A model generated the notes under the pieces. It was not told where the DNA came from. It saw only the letters and a list, made by a program, of their open reading frames with translations, and made no database searches. The position numbers and the translations under genes are program-made. A stretch of DNA of 64,000 nt from the NCBI GenBank assembly GCA_001931875.2, contig MSJH02000812.1, positions 496,001-560,000 of the forward strand, written 5' to 3'. Shown here in pieces: positions 48,112 through 59,767 of the stretch. The stretch's first letter is position 1. Each line of letters starts with the position of its first letter. This stretch comes from Byssochlamys sp. IMV 00236 (Eukaryota; Ascomycota; Eurotiomycetes; Eurotiales; Thermoascaceae).

Positions 48112-48192
48112 AACAACCGGAACCCCAAAGAAATATTTTTGTCCCTTTCCAGCCATTATTGCCTAGTTGTCCAGAAGCGCCCATCCGTTCTG
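48112..48192. other. 81-bp spacer between convergent stop codons
   Basis: Only 81 bases separate the stop codons of MCU (+) and the next gene (-). Their transcripts almost certainly overlap at the 3' ends. Confidence 0.8.
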
Positions 48193-48947
48193 TCAGTGAG
48201 TGCCGTTTCTGACAGGATCATAATATCCCTTTTTGACCTGTTGCACGTTTCCTGCTGTTGTTGTCTTTGCGGCGTTTTTTGCGGATCCCTGAGCTGCAAA
48301 CGCAGTCGGTATTAGCACTTCTGTGAATCATGAAAATAAAGACAGGACGATAATACAGCATACCACCTGAGCTACTGTCATCGCCTCGACGCCGGTTACG
48401 GTTGTTGCGAACGTCTCTCGAGCGGAACACACTGTACAACAACCACCCGGTCACCCAGTTTGGGCCGTACTCGCCATTTGTGGCACCGCGATCGAAGAGC
48501 GGACGTGTCACCGGTCCCGCATTCCTCCAGATTTCAATGATGCCCCATCGCTGTCGTTCAGGTCGGATGTGATGCCAGAAGAAGGGCGGTCGCGTCGAGG
48601 GGTCGTTGCGAAGACTGTCGAGCAGGTCTGAGGTATCGCGATTCATGTGATTGTACACCACAATAGCCTCATCCTTGTGAATTTGTTACCACACGAACAT
48701 AATCACACCTAGACGGTTTCGTTTCTTTTTTTTTTTNNNNNNNNNNNNNNNNNNNNTATGCTCTTCTTTTCTTTTTCATTTTGTCTCTGCCATTGCATAT
48801 TTCTTGCGGAGTTTGTTTTGGGAATTTTCTTGAAAGACTCACCCTCATAGCTTTGTAGTAGTACTCATGTTGAGGATTATTAGCATCAAGGCCTAGAGCA
48901 TGCATGAATTCCTCCTTCGAAGCACGAGGCCCAACAGCTCCTGCCAT
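48193..48947 (-). CDS. Conserved small fungal protein of unknown function
   Basis: Exons 48947-48843, 48673-48364 and 48293-48193 give 171 residues. The N-terminus MAGAVGPRASKEEFMHALG is followed by NNPQHEYYYKAMR/DEAIVVYNHMNRD, where the slash marks intron 1. The centre is rich in aromatic and Trp residues (RPPFFWHHIRPERQRWGIIE, GPNWVTGWLLYSVFRSRD), and the tail is Lys/Gly-rich (KKGYYDPVRNGTH). I know no function. There is no signal peptide and no clear membrane helix. Intron 1 (169 bp) contains a poly-T run and the 20-N assembly gap, so its true length is unknown. For intron 2 I prefer the GTATGC donor over the GTGGTA four bases before it (it fits better). The gene is divergent from the Argonaute gene. 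Confidence 0.8.
48737..48756. other. Assembly gap (20 N)
   Basis: A run of exactly 20 N directly after a T homopolymer (about 11 T), inside intron 1 of the small conserved gene. It is likely a sequencing gap; real length unknown. Confidence 0.95.
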
Positions 48948-50637
48948 CTTCGTAGAAAGCGTTTATTTGATTCTCTGAACTTCTTTCCGATTCACTTCAA
49001 AAAACCATTTAAAAAAAGAGTAGTGTAGTAAGATCTAAGCAATTACACCGTGGAGAAGAAACAACTTCGCCCACAGCGGAGAGAATCAAGATAGGAAGAG
49101 CTAAAGAAACCTTCTCAAGAACTATAGTCAAGAGAAAAAAGGACAGAAAGAAGATGCAAAGAAATTAAATCGAGTCACGCCCGAGACTTCTTCATTTATA
49201 CTAGAGGTACGGACAATCGCACACAGAAACAAGCCAGCCATGCTGCTCCCAGGTAAATTAAGCATCCCTGGTAACTGAGACTCGACTAGTAATGTTACAA
49301 GGGTTCATCAAGTTACTTGGTCTACCTAGCTCTTCCTACCTATCCTTGGTAAGTATAGGTAGCGATGGTCTGGGCTCTACAGGAACGTGTTCATGTATGT
49401 AGTATGTAGTATGGAGCAAACAAAAGCCATCGTAGCCCCACACTGGAAAAAGCAGTCTTCATACCAACATACAGTAGATAGCTGCGTTTAGCCGGCGCAA
49501 TATGAACATGTACATGTACATCGTTCTATTTTCTTTATGCAGGGTGTCGAAATAGAGAGATGTAGAAAAACAGATCAAGGTACGTATCGAATTGTTGTAT
49601 CTGCGGATGGGATGGATGGGGTTTGATACATCTGTGATCGATTGGTCGGTGGTATGTGCCTAGTTCCTAGTCTCGGGTAGATCAATGCGTTCGTGAGATC
49701 TGTTCCCTCACGGGTAGGAGGATAGATGCATCGAAGTGTTGTAAATGAGGCTGTAATAGTTATCTTTTATGCTATCGTTGTCTGTGTTCTGTTCTCGAGT
49801 CTCTGCTCTTGTGTCCCTGCATAGGTGATACAGGGAGCGGGTATGCTAGTACCCGTTCGAGGATGCGGTATTGGTTGTCGGCCTGGGGCTGGTTGAATTG
49901 GTTTTGCGGGGATGTAGTGGTAATTATTGAATTCGATGGTGGGTTTAGACTTTTGCTCGATGCGAACCGCTAGGACATGGTATGGATTTACGTCAAGCCA
50001 GAAGTAAGCTTTTCCAAGGCGTATGTCGAGAGATCTATTTGATTGAAGGCCAGGTAAAAAGAGAGGATTTGGAAAGACAAACTGGATGGGAGAGATAAGT
50101 GAGCGATGGATGAGAAATCTGACAGTCAGGAGCTACATCTAGTTCATCAAACAATAGGTAAGTTAGCGTCGCCTGGTCTTCATCAATATTATTTGGCAGA
50201 ATGTAGGATGCATCTAGCAAACCAGCTCAAACCAGCACAAACACGCAGAAACACGCACTCCATTTCCTGTTGTTTGTTTCCATACTCTAATTGGGCATTC
50301 CTCTAATGTGTCTCATACGCAACAGTGAGCTTTCTTTATCTCACTTGCTAGGATTCTGATTTTGATTGCTTACTCACATCACGCTACGTCAGCATATTTC
50401 TTTGTCTGACAGGGGCAAACTGCCAGTCTGATTTGCCTGGGACTTTCACTTCTTTCTCTCCTCTTAAATAAAGCGGGCTTTGTGCGGGGTCATCTTTTTG
50501 TCATATGCGTGAAGCTCAAAAGAGCTCAGCTCATATTCTGTCTGTCTCCCAGCACAGTCTCATCCATTTTCCTCTCATCAACCTTCTACCACTACAGAGA
50601 ATATTCACCTGTTTATCCACTGCACATATCACATAAT
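48948..50637. other. Divergent intergenic region upstream of Argonaute
   Basis: About 1.7 kb between the small conserved gene (-) and the Argonaute gene (+). AT-rich, with TGTACATG-type short palindromes near 49507-49520 and repeats of GTAGTATGTA near 49397-49410. No credible gene. Confidence 0.6.
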
Positions 50638-53600
50638 ATGTCTGGCAACCCCAAGCGCGGCGGGCGCGGACAGAGCCGTGGTGGTGGCAGGGGGGACTTC
50701 AACCTACCCATCCATTCAGGGCGAGGAGGAGGTCGCGGTCGTGGAGGAGATCGTGGTGGACGTGGTAGAGGCCGTGGAGCACCAGTCGAAGTTTACAGGT
50801 AAGCTACTTTGATATATTCTTCTTTCTGTTTTATATATATCTCACATCTGAGTTATGTAGTGCCAATGCTCCAGTGCCGGTTGATGCCAAAGCGGCGCAG
50901 GTCGAAACACAGACTGAGAAGGCCATCAAGCAGGAACCCAAGGCCCTCAGAGTTCAACTGCCCCTGAGACCCGGTTATGGCACCCAGGGTCGGCCTGTGG
51001 AGTTGTGGGCGAACCATCTGCACCTCATGCCTAAAGGCGATCTCATACTACATCGTTATAGCGTTGATATCGTGCTCGACGCAGGTAGCCGCCAACCCGC
51101 AGGGAAGAAGCTCCGGCGCCTTGTCCAGCTCTTGCTCCAAGAGCATTTCGGGCAGTACGACCGTCAGATAGCCACGGACTTCAAGTCTACTCTTGTCTCG
51201 CGACAGAAGCTGGACCTGGACAATAATGGCTATCAGGTCCGTTACCGCAGTGAAGACGAAGACGAGGCAGCGGACAATGCCCCATTGTATCGCATGCGCG
51301 TTCAGCCCACTGGGACGTTGACGGTTGCTCAACTCATTGATTACCTATCCTCGTCGAATGTCAGCGCTGTGCTGAATTCAAAGGAGGAGATCATCCAGGC
51401 GTTGAACATCGTACTAGGACACACTGCACGAGCCGCACCAAATGTCACTTCTGTTGGCAGCAGCAAGCATTACCCACTGGCCAGATCGACAGAGGAGAAG
51501 TTTGATCTTGGAGCGGGTCTCATTGCTGTCAGAGGATTCTTGATGAGTGTTCGAGCCGCAACTGCACGGCTCCTGGTCAACGTGCAGGTGAAGCATGCTG
51601 CCTTCTACCAAGAAGGTCCTCTCGAGCAACTGATGCAGGCTTACATGGTCGCAAACCCCAGCAAGGTCAAGCTGGCGAGTTTCCTAAACAAACTCTCCGT
51701 CAATGTCACCCACATTGTCCGCAAGAACAAGGCGGGCCAGCTCATCCCTCGGATAAAGGTCATCTGTGGCCTGGCAATGCGCGATGACGGCCGGAACCAA
51801 GCACATCCCCCTATTGTTCCTTCTTTTGGAGCTGGCCCTAAGGAGGTGCAATTTTTCATTGGAGACGAAAATCAATCACCAAGCTCCGGTCCTAGTGGGA
51901 AAGGGAAGAAGAAAGGCAAGAATCCGCCCAAGGCTGGACCTGAACCCCCGAGCCAGGAAGGCTATATCAGTGTCTATGACTTTTTCCGCCGCAGTAAGTG
52001 AGGAGACCGCCATGTCTTTTTCAGTATGCTCATAAACATAGGCTACAATATTCAGCTTCGACACACGGATCTACCAGTGGTCAATGTCGGCTCGCGAGAG
52101 AATCCGACGTATCTCCCAGCTGAAGTCTGCGAAGTGCGTGCTGGACAGGCGGCGAACGCGAAGCTATCCTCGAGGCAGACACAGAATATGATCAGATTCG
52201 CAGTACGCAGACCAGTAGACAATGCGCAATCTATCGTCACCTCTGGTGTGAGCTTGTTGGGATTCAATTCAGCTAACCCAACCTTGGTACGTGCAAGTCC
52301 CCATGATTCCGTGATTGTGCTGACTGTGAAGAACGCTTTCGGTGTCAATGTGAATCCCATCTTGATTACCGTTCCAGGCCGCGTGTTGAATAGTCCCGAT
52401 GTCCGCTATGGAAACAAAAGCATTTCGACCAGGTCTGGTAGCTGGAATATGTCTGAAGTGCAGTTCGCAACCAAATCCACTCTCACCTCCTGGACATATC
52501 TGCGCATCTCCTTTCCAGATGCCACCGAGAGCCCATGGAAGAGTGTAGCTGAGTTTCAGAAGACCTTTGAGGAATTTACAAAGATATTGCAAAAATCTGG
52601 GGTAGTCACAGGGATGGCAGTTCAGGGAATGGATATCACGGTCGACCCGGATAACCCACAAGCCACGATCGATAACGCTATCGGTCTATTTGCACGAAGC
52701 AAAATCCGGGCGCCCCCCAAGATGCTTTTGGTGATCCTACCTGATACTACAGCTGCCGTCTACAACCGCGTTAAATATGCGTGCGACGTGAAAGAAGGTT
52801 TACTGAATGTCTGCGTGATCGCCAGCAAATTCGCCGAGAATTCGACCCCATACTTCGCCAATGTAGCCCTCAAGTTCAACCTCAAGCTAGGTGGCAGCAA
52901 CCATCTCCTGGATAACTCCAAGCTCGGGCTCCTTGCCCAGGGCCGTACTATGGTTGTTGGCGCAGACGTCACCCATCCTTCTCCGGGCTCTGCAGGGAAC
53001 GCACCCAGCGTAGCCAGTGTCGTAGCTTCAGTCGACCACCGGATGGGGCAATGGCCAGCTGCATTACGAATTCAGCCTCAGGCCCGGCAAGAGATGATCG
53101 GAGGTCTGGACGAGTTGTTCAAGAGCCGTCTCCGTCTCTGGACTAAACATAACAAAAACACCTATCCCGAGAACATATTGATGTATCGTGATGGAGTCTC
53201 AGAAGGTCAATACCAGCTTGTCCTTAACGAGGAGCTTCCCTTACTGCGAAAGGCGTGCAAGGAGATGTATCCAGCCTCAGATACCAAGAAAGGTCTCCCG
53301 CATATCACCATCGTGATCGTGGGCAAGCGTCATAATACCCGGTTTTACCCTACCACTGTACAAAACGCAGATCGATCATCAAACCCGCAAAACGGCACGG
53401 TCGTTGACCGCGGTGTTACAGAGGCGCGCAACTGGGATTTCTTCCTGCAGGCACACAGTGCGATTCAAGGGACTGCCCGGCCAGCCCATTATTATATCGT
53501 CCACGACGAGATATTCCAGCGCACGAAAGTGTCTCCCCCATTCGCTAATGCCGCGGATGTTCTAGAAAACCTCACTCACAATCTCTGCTATCTCTATGGC

Positions 53601-53810
53601 CGTGCCACCAAAGCCGTGAGCATTTGTCCGCCGGCATACTATGCTGATCTGGCCTGCGAACGCGCACGATGCTATCTTAGCGGGGTATACAACCCGTCTC
53701 CAGCGGAGACTCCTGCAGGGAGTGTTGCTGGCAGTGTGGCTGCCGCAGATGTGGATCCTAGCATGGTGCAAGTTCATGACAATGTGAAGAATGCAATGTT
53801 TTACATTTGA
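50638..53810 (+). CDS. Argonaute (QDE2-like) RNA-silencing nuclease
   Basis: Exons 50638-50798, 50861-51993 and 52042-53810 (introns 62 and 48 bp) give 1020 residues. The ATG at 50638 starts an RGG-rich N-tail (GNPKRGGRGQSRGGGRGD), then the ArgoN domain (RPVELWANHLHLMPKGDLIL), linker, PAZ (joined as YDFFRRS/YNIQLRHTDLPVVNVG), MID and PIWI domains. The slicer tetrad is complete: Asp740 (GADVTHPSPG), Glu782 (RQEMIGGLDELF), Asp815 (YRDGVSEGQY) and His914 (RPAHYYIVHDEIF). The C-terminus ends MFYI with a bulky aromatic near the end, as in other Argonautes. It should load small RNAs and cut complementary transcripts in quelling-type silencing, as Neurospora QDE-2 does. Length matches the family. 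I cannot tell which Aspergillus paralogue it is. Confidence 0.96.
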
Positions 53811-55067
53811 TCTGTTTATCTAGGATGACGGAATCTGGTTTCGAGGGAATTTTTGGGAGTTCGGGTTTTGGTCTAATTGGAAGATATGTTAGCGAGGTTC
53901 AAATTACCTCTGAAGAAGGGAGAATGACTCGTATGATCACTTGGTGGAAGTTTCTTCAGCTGTACATACTATGCTGAGTATGCATCTCATGCATTCTTAG
54001 CTTAGAAGCTATGGCAATGAAGATATGGTACAATTCTATCGCATAGTATTCAATTGCATCTTGTAAGACTTCCGTCGTATTACCACATGTCGAGCTTCTA
54101 CAATCCGTCGAAGAATATAAGATGGCACCAACCTGCACCATTTCACAGCCCTGGAAGTAAGTCCACTATCCCGTGAGGCTCGAAGATAGTCTTCCAAACC
54201 ACCAGGAAATCACTCCCGGGTAGGTATTGGTTATCTGATTTGAGATTAGATACATCAGCAGTCCCTACGTTGTAGTCTTCTGGGATCCGCCGTAGCAAAC
54301 TTAACCCCACTACATTACAGTACTAGGACAATTCCATTTCTGAAGGACCATATCGTCTGATAATGATCGCCTGTGTGATGAGATGCATGGTAAAAAATCC
54401 TCTCGGCTGGGAAATCAATGTGATCTGTCATATATACTCCAAGGACAAGAGGGCGTTCGATCCGCAGAAATAGTCAGTCAATACATCGCTACATAGGAGA
54501 TCTCCATATATTCTCAGGGATACGATTTGGCCGGCTAAATTACAATGTATGGAAGTATGCACGTAGCCAAATTGTTCTGGGACCATCCTGGTATGTGTCG
54601 CTTTGGCTCTATCACAGAGGATAGTTACCGAATCGTCGTATCTACCTCACGCGGATACATAGCGGCATATCACAGAATATACGATTTCAGTTAGACTACT
54701 CGGTTATGTTTACAACTTCATTACTGTATCTATAGCCCTAGAGACAAAATAAAAATGCAACTAACCTATCATACTCGTACAGACATCTTTGTTTAGTTTT
54801 CCTGCAGGATCACGGCGGAAGCGGCTACGGACATGAGATCCCTACCCCTTATCGGCCCTCTGCATCGGTGAAGTCTGTGTATCGTGACTCGAGAGCTTGG
54901 ATCCAAACAAGTACTGTACCTAAGCGGATATGCATCTTTCCTGACGAACGCAGGTCCGAGCGCAAAGCGAAGAGGTCAAAGCTTTGGAAGTTGAATCAGT
55001 CTCGGTTTAGGAATCGCTTTTATTGCTTTGCTCAGTGGAGTTCAGGTCTTTGTCATTCTCTATTTGG
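53811..55067. other. Intergenic region downstream of Argonaute
   Basis: About 1.25 kb, AT-rich, with no open frame of note. The first 200 bases should be the Argonaute 3' UTR. It leads into a relic-rich region. Confidence 0.55.
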
Positions 55068-56715
55068 TTGTGCTCTTCATTATAGCCTCTCGATCAAGTG
55101 TCCTGAGAGTCTAGTGAGATTATGGTATTAATATCATCGTCGTGGTTGTCTTCCATGTCGGCACTCTTGAACATCGTGTCGTCAAGGAGGGAAGACGACA
55201 ATTCGCAACCGCAAATATTTCTAGCGAGAGAAAATCAGAGTAGAAAGAATATCGCAGGTAAGGTCTAGGGCTTGCCTAGAAGCGAGTTCTGTCCTCAACT
55301 CTTTGTATGAATACCTACCCTGTTGCCTGAGTTCTTTGCATGCAGGTATGTAACGATGAATCTGAAATACAAGAAGCGCCTTGATGGTCGATTCGGGTAA
55401 GTGAATATAAGCTCCTTCCCATCAGATCCTATAGTCGATATCAGCAACGATGCTAGAAGAAAACGCAAGTTAGTAACCATAGAGCCTGTGAGCTACCTAC
55501 CCATCGGAGTGTTAAAGCATACCTAATAAATGACTGTACCCCAGATACAGCCTCCTGAGTCACTATTGAAGCCATATCGCGCAAAAGGCGAACAATTCGC
55601 GAGTCTGTCACGAATTGGGGTATAGACCGCGGGTTTATAGGAATATTAGGGTGATTTAATGTCAGGAGCTGAGACCATAGAGCGCAAATGAGAGAAGGGA
55701 GATGTCTGATGCAAGAGATCAATCGAAAGTAGAGGGAGTGGAAAGACGGGAGGAGAATGAGGATGTGGGTTTAAGACAACACTACGGTCGATCTGTTTTT
55801 GATAGATGTGGGCCTTCTGCTTCCGCAGTGTCCAGTTTTCATCATTATCTTTTATTAACCCAAGTGTTCTGTTCGCAGAAAATTAAATAAGATTTTTAGT
55901 GTAAGGATTCGAGTTGAGCTTGATACGAGGTAAGTATATCGGACAACGAAGTCTCAGAAGAGCACGTTCGCGTGCAGCAGCACGAAGCAGCTCACTTGTA
56001 ATCAGCACATCAATGGCCTTCATCATAAAGGATAACATATATTTCCACAAATGGTCGATCTCTAGCTGATATAGTTTTATTTTATCCAATTCAGACACTC
56101 GCACATAATGCCTTTTGATTGAAAAATGGCCGCCAGTATCTTGCTGACGCTGTTGTTGAATCGACCTTGCATGTCGCCTTCGTCAGAACAGGCGTAAAGC
56201 TCGTTGTAGTATGTGTTGCGATCAGGAAACTAGCAGGTTGTGATCGAGAATCGCATCTTTGAAGTAGGTATCGATCACAACTCTAGGATATTGAGCAAGT
56301 ATAAGGACATACAAGTGCTAGAAGAAAGATACAACCCAGGTCCCTCTGGTTGTTTCCATAAATGGGTCTTATTAATAAAGTAATCCAAGAATAGTTTGGC
56401 TGCAGTAGCGATCAGATTATCACCTATACGCGAAACCTGGGTCACTTTTGGTCCAGATTTCGCATTCTTGGACAAGGAGAGCTGTTCCGATACTTGTTGC
56501 CATTCGGACTTGCATCTCAAGGTCCGATGCAATAGATAGGCGAAAAAAAGCAAAAGTTGGCTGAAATCCCGCTGCTTGCTTTGAAGTCTCTTTTGGCGTT
56601 TTCGGATATTATTACAGAGTACCTCTCTGGAATAGAGGGCTTCCGTGACATAGCAGATATATAATTAGAAAGGGGAAGCCAGCTGAAAATGATAGATTCG
56701 ACGTTTCTTCGCCTC
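55068..56715 (-). pseudogene. Decayed paralogue of the HNH_2-type gene
   Basis: Sequence on the minus strand matches the intact gene at 19110-20467 over its 5' leader, start and 3' exon. The start region (56651 downward) reads MSRKPSIPERYS, compared with MSRRPSIPERYS in the intact gene. A second block at about 56104-56035 reads VSELDKIKLYQLEIDHL against VSEFLEDKTESYQLEIDYL. The last exon (about 55425-55068) keeps GKELIFTYPNRPSRRFLYFR and VTYLHAKNSGN but then breaks frame. About 420 bp of unrelated sequence (roughly 56102-56520) interrupts the first exon, and I cannot find the HNH core between 55500 and 55880. It is therefore clearly broken by insertion, frameshift and loss. Family assignment is from direct comparison of both loci in this window. 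Confidence 0.85.
56102..56520. other. Unidentified insert inside the HNH relic
   Basis: About 420 bp that have no counterpart in the intact gene separate two blocks that are contiguous there (after residue about 47). A minus-strand frame (SEWQQVSEQLSLSKNAKSG ... HLWKQPEGPG) spans part of it. I see no clear terminal inverted repeats or target duplication. It may be a transposon remnant; this is not shown. Confidence 0.5.
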
Positions 56716-56765
56716 GATTGAATCACAAAGTGTTTTGGTTCTATTTGGTGAAGAATGGCCGAATT

Positions 56766-57250
56766 GGGACCTAGCAGCAATCCTCTGCAGGTAATCTTGG
56801 AATTCTGTAAAGCCAGGAGACGATCGAGTTCGGTATCATCCGAGGGATAACGGACGTGACGCGAGGAGGTGATCGAGGGGTCCTCACGTTCGGATTCGAC
56901 CTCAGGCGCGTTGGAACGAGAGGGCGGGACGATTTCGATGACCTCGACGTCCTCATGACCTTCATCGTCGCCGCTGAAGACATCGTCAACATCTCGGCCC
57001 GAAAAGGAGGCGTGCCAACGACAGTTCCTATGATCGTTAGAACTGATCGGGTCGACCGAAAAGGAAAGATGATACTCACTAATACTGCAACGCTGTCTGT
57101 CTCCCGTCCAGGTGCAGTTCGCACATCGGCGACGTCACCTAAGGCAACGCACTCATCGAAGGGGCTGAGGCCACGACGGCAGTGAGTACACTGAGGGAGC
57201 TGCGCCTCACATTCGCACGAAGAATACCGGCGTGTTGATATTCAACGGAC
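56766..57250 (-). pseudogene. Broken DUF3716-type gene fragment
   Basis: The minus strand holds a Cys-rich block typical of the Aspergillus-wide DUF3716 domain: NTPVFFVRM, then (in another frame) QCTHCRRGLSPFDECVAL, then (in a third frame) RRCANCTWTGDRQRCSI. The Cys pairs CxxC and CxxC with the final CS are as in the family. A GTGAGT...CATAG intron-like segment (about 57030-57085) follows, then an acidic tail (NCRWHASFSGRDVDDVFSGD). Three frames are needed to read one domain, so the gene is broken. Function of DUF3716 proteins is unknown. Confidence 0.55.
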
Positions 57251-58340
57251 AGTCCAAAGACGTTAGGATCGCAGCTCCGTTTAACTAAGGGGAATAGAAT
57301 CCGGAACAACATGAATTGCTCTTCTGTGACTTGAGAGCCAGATTTCAGATCGTTGCATCATTTGAATATCAGGACTTGTTCTGGCGCTTCCGTCTTAATC
57401 CATCCCTTATACCCTCCTATCTCTTTCATCAGATCATATATAAAAGTAGGAAGTTTTGAACGTTCAAATCCTGGAACCAGTCCCAAGCCGTCCAAAATGA
57501 CCTGCTCGTGATATCGGCAGAATTCTAAAAGCCTTGTTTCTCTCATTGCTCTGAGTCCCATAATGAGCCTTTCGACTGCTCTGGGAGAGGAAGGTCCTTG
57601 TTGTAAAAGGTATAAGGCTTCACAGGGATATCGTTGACTAAATTCTGCAGATATCCGATACAAACTCAGGATAGCTTATTATCATCATCATCCTCAAGGA
57701 TGCGCTTTTCGCACTTGACCAGTTAACTATATATCGTCGTGTGCCAGGTTGAAGATGAAGTTGAAATCGAAGTCGTCCAGGACTTGAATGCAAGTCAGTC
57801 CTTCGCAGATAAGTTGGAGACAGATAAAGACTAGACCATATATATAGGATTCGCGTATTCAATTCGAAACTGATAGGACTTATCCCTAGGTCATGTTTAT
57901 ATGAGAATATACATATGGGCTGCAGTTATAGGTATGTTTCATAAAAGATCAACGAAGATTTCACCCCAAACCGGGATCCTCACTGAAGCAAGCATACCAC
58001 GATTCTGGGAAGGAGAGCACACGTAAGACCCATCAGGGATCGCGCTGAAGTCAGACAGGTAGTCAGCAATGGTATCGGTTGAACATTGAGGATCAGTGGG
58101 CGCGCATCACGAGCTTGGAGTAGCTCGGAGACTTCGCCATCAGAACCGGACTCGGAGGGCACCATGATGGGCGCTACATTCACTGAGTTAGCCATGGACA
58201 AATCATGAGATAGGAACACTTACCCTGGGGGCTACCCGCGGGGGGAGAACGGATACGGCCAGTGGGAGTAGGGGGCGGGCCGACTGCAGAACGTCAACTC
58301 AGAATCTTCGTATAGCGGCCGTTTGGGGTGGCGAGTTTAT
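57251..58340 (-). other. Further minus-strand coding-like remnants
   Basis: Minus 57663-57358 is open for 101 codons (EALYLLQQGPSSPRAVERL ... IYDLMKEIGGYKGWIK), and the same frame reopens after a single TGA for 60 more codons toward the DUF3716 fragment. Another remnant lies at 58310-57980: a possible exon GPPPTPTGRIRSPP, a 41-bp GT-AG intron-like gap, then VPSESGSDGEVSELLQARDA, then a shifted frame (TDTIADYLSDFSAIPDGSY). They look like exons of a decayed gene or genes, perhaps the upstream parts of the DUF3716 gene. I do not recognise them. Confidence 0.4.
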
Positions 58341-59767
58341 GTTCAAGACAAGAATTGAAGAAAAAACCTCTCAGCGTCGAATATATCTTGTTCGTCGGAT
58401 CAAAACCCGCGAGATTTCAGTGTAATATCAGCTATATCGCTGGATGTACGGCGACTAATCGTACAGAGAACCTTCGAGGAACTGACCAAATTTGAGGTCT
58501 GTATAAGCATATACTTTATGAAAGATAAGCATGTGTGTCTCTCCCATAGTTATACACACGTATAGAGAGCAGAGTGCATAGCCAAGTCCGATGCGCAGAA
58601 GAAGAAGTCCAGCCTACTCGATCCTATAAGTAAGTAAACGAGAGAGAGTCATCACAGTTCATTGAATAATCCATATAACCCCGCACGCAGCGCAGGCCCA
58701 GATTCACCGAACTAGATAGAGTATGGGAATAGTCCTTCCATTCTCGTTTATCTTCCTTACTAGTTGTAGAATTCATCTATGTATATCATTCACGTATCCG
58801 GTAGTCACTTATAGTGGAAATCGGGAGATGATTTGTCTTTTAGTGGCTGCTGCCGACAGGTTTCTGCTTTTGATGCGGACTAAGTATTCAGATAGGCTGG
58901 TTAATTGATTTTCGACGATTGGTAGAATTCGGATAAGGTCAATGACATTATCATCCCTGTCTAATGCGATTAAACGGTGATGTTTGGGAGTGGACTCCAA
59001 CTGCGAACTGTAAGCACCGCTGTTTCCTAGCCATGTCCCTTTTGGTTTCCTTGTTCTCTGGCATGAGTTATGTTCTGTCGACGCTCACTACTTCTTCGGA
59101 GACGAGCTGCAAACGGCTTGTACGACTCTGCTGAAAGAGAGGTAGGATAAGCAATGTGAAGCCACCTTGAGCCACCAAGAGACACGCCGGAATTAGTAAA
59201 TGCTCGAAATCACCGGTGGAGGCAGTGCTCCAGCCAGCAGGTAAATCAGGATGAAGTCCATGGGCATAATTATATAGCTGATAGATTCCGGTATCCTCTA
59301 GTTCTCTAAAAAATCAAGAATTCATTCCCGTTTTACATGCTTCTTCAGAGTCTTTGTTTCTGTGATCCTAGATCCTGACGTGTTTAAGTACTGTACTTGG
59401 TTTGGTAAGCATTTTCATTATTGCGGGAGAGTGAGTTTATTTTTATCCCGTTATACTTTTCGTATAGCTTTCTTTTCCCTTTCCAATTATTATGCCATCA
59501 TCAAGGTACATAACTAATGGCTATCCTCATTAAGCGTCCCATGAACAAACGAGAGCAGTCAGGCTCGATAATCACCAGCGGGGAAAGGGCTGGGATCAGT
59601 GCGACAGGAATCGCCCTTAGGAGCAGCAGGATACCAAATCACCTGCTGCTGATGTCGCTGAGAATATAATCATAGATGATATATATAGATAGAGGTTTTA
59701 TAACTGAAAACACCAAACCTTCCATATTGACTCTTCTCAAAGCACGCCTCTATACAAAACAAGCAAG
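58341..59767. other. Intergenic region beside the amine oxidase gene
   Basis: About 1.4 kb, AT-rich, only short frames. The last 100 bases should be the 3' UTR of the minus-strand RidA-amine oxidase gene. Confidence 0.5.
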
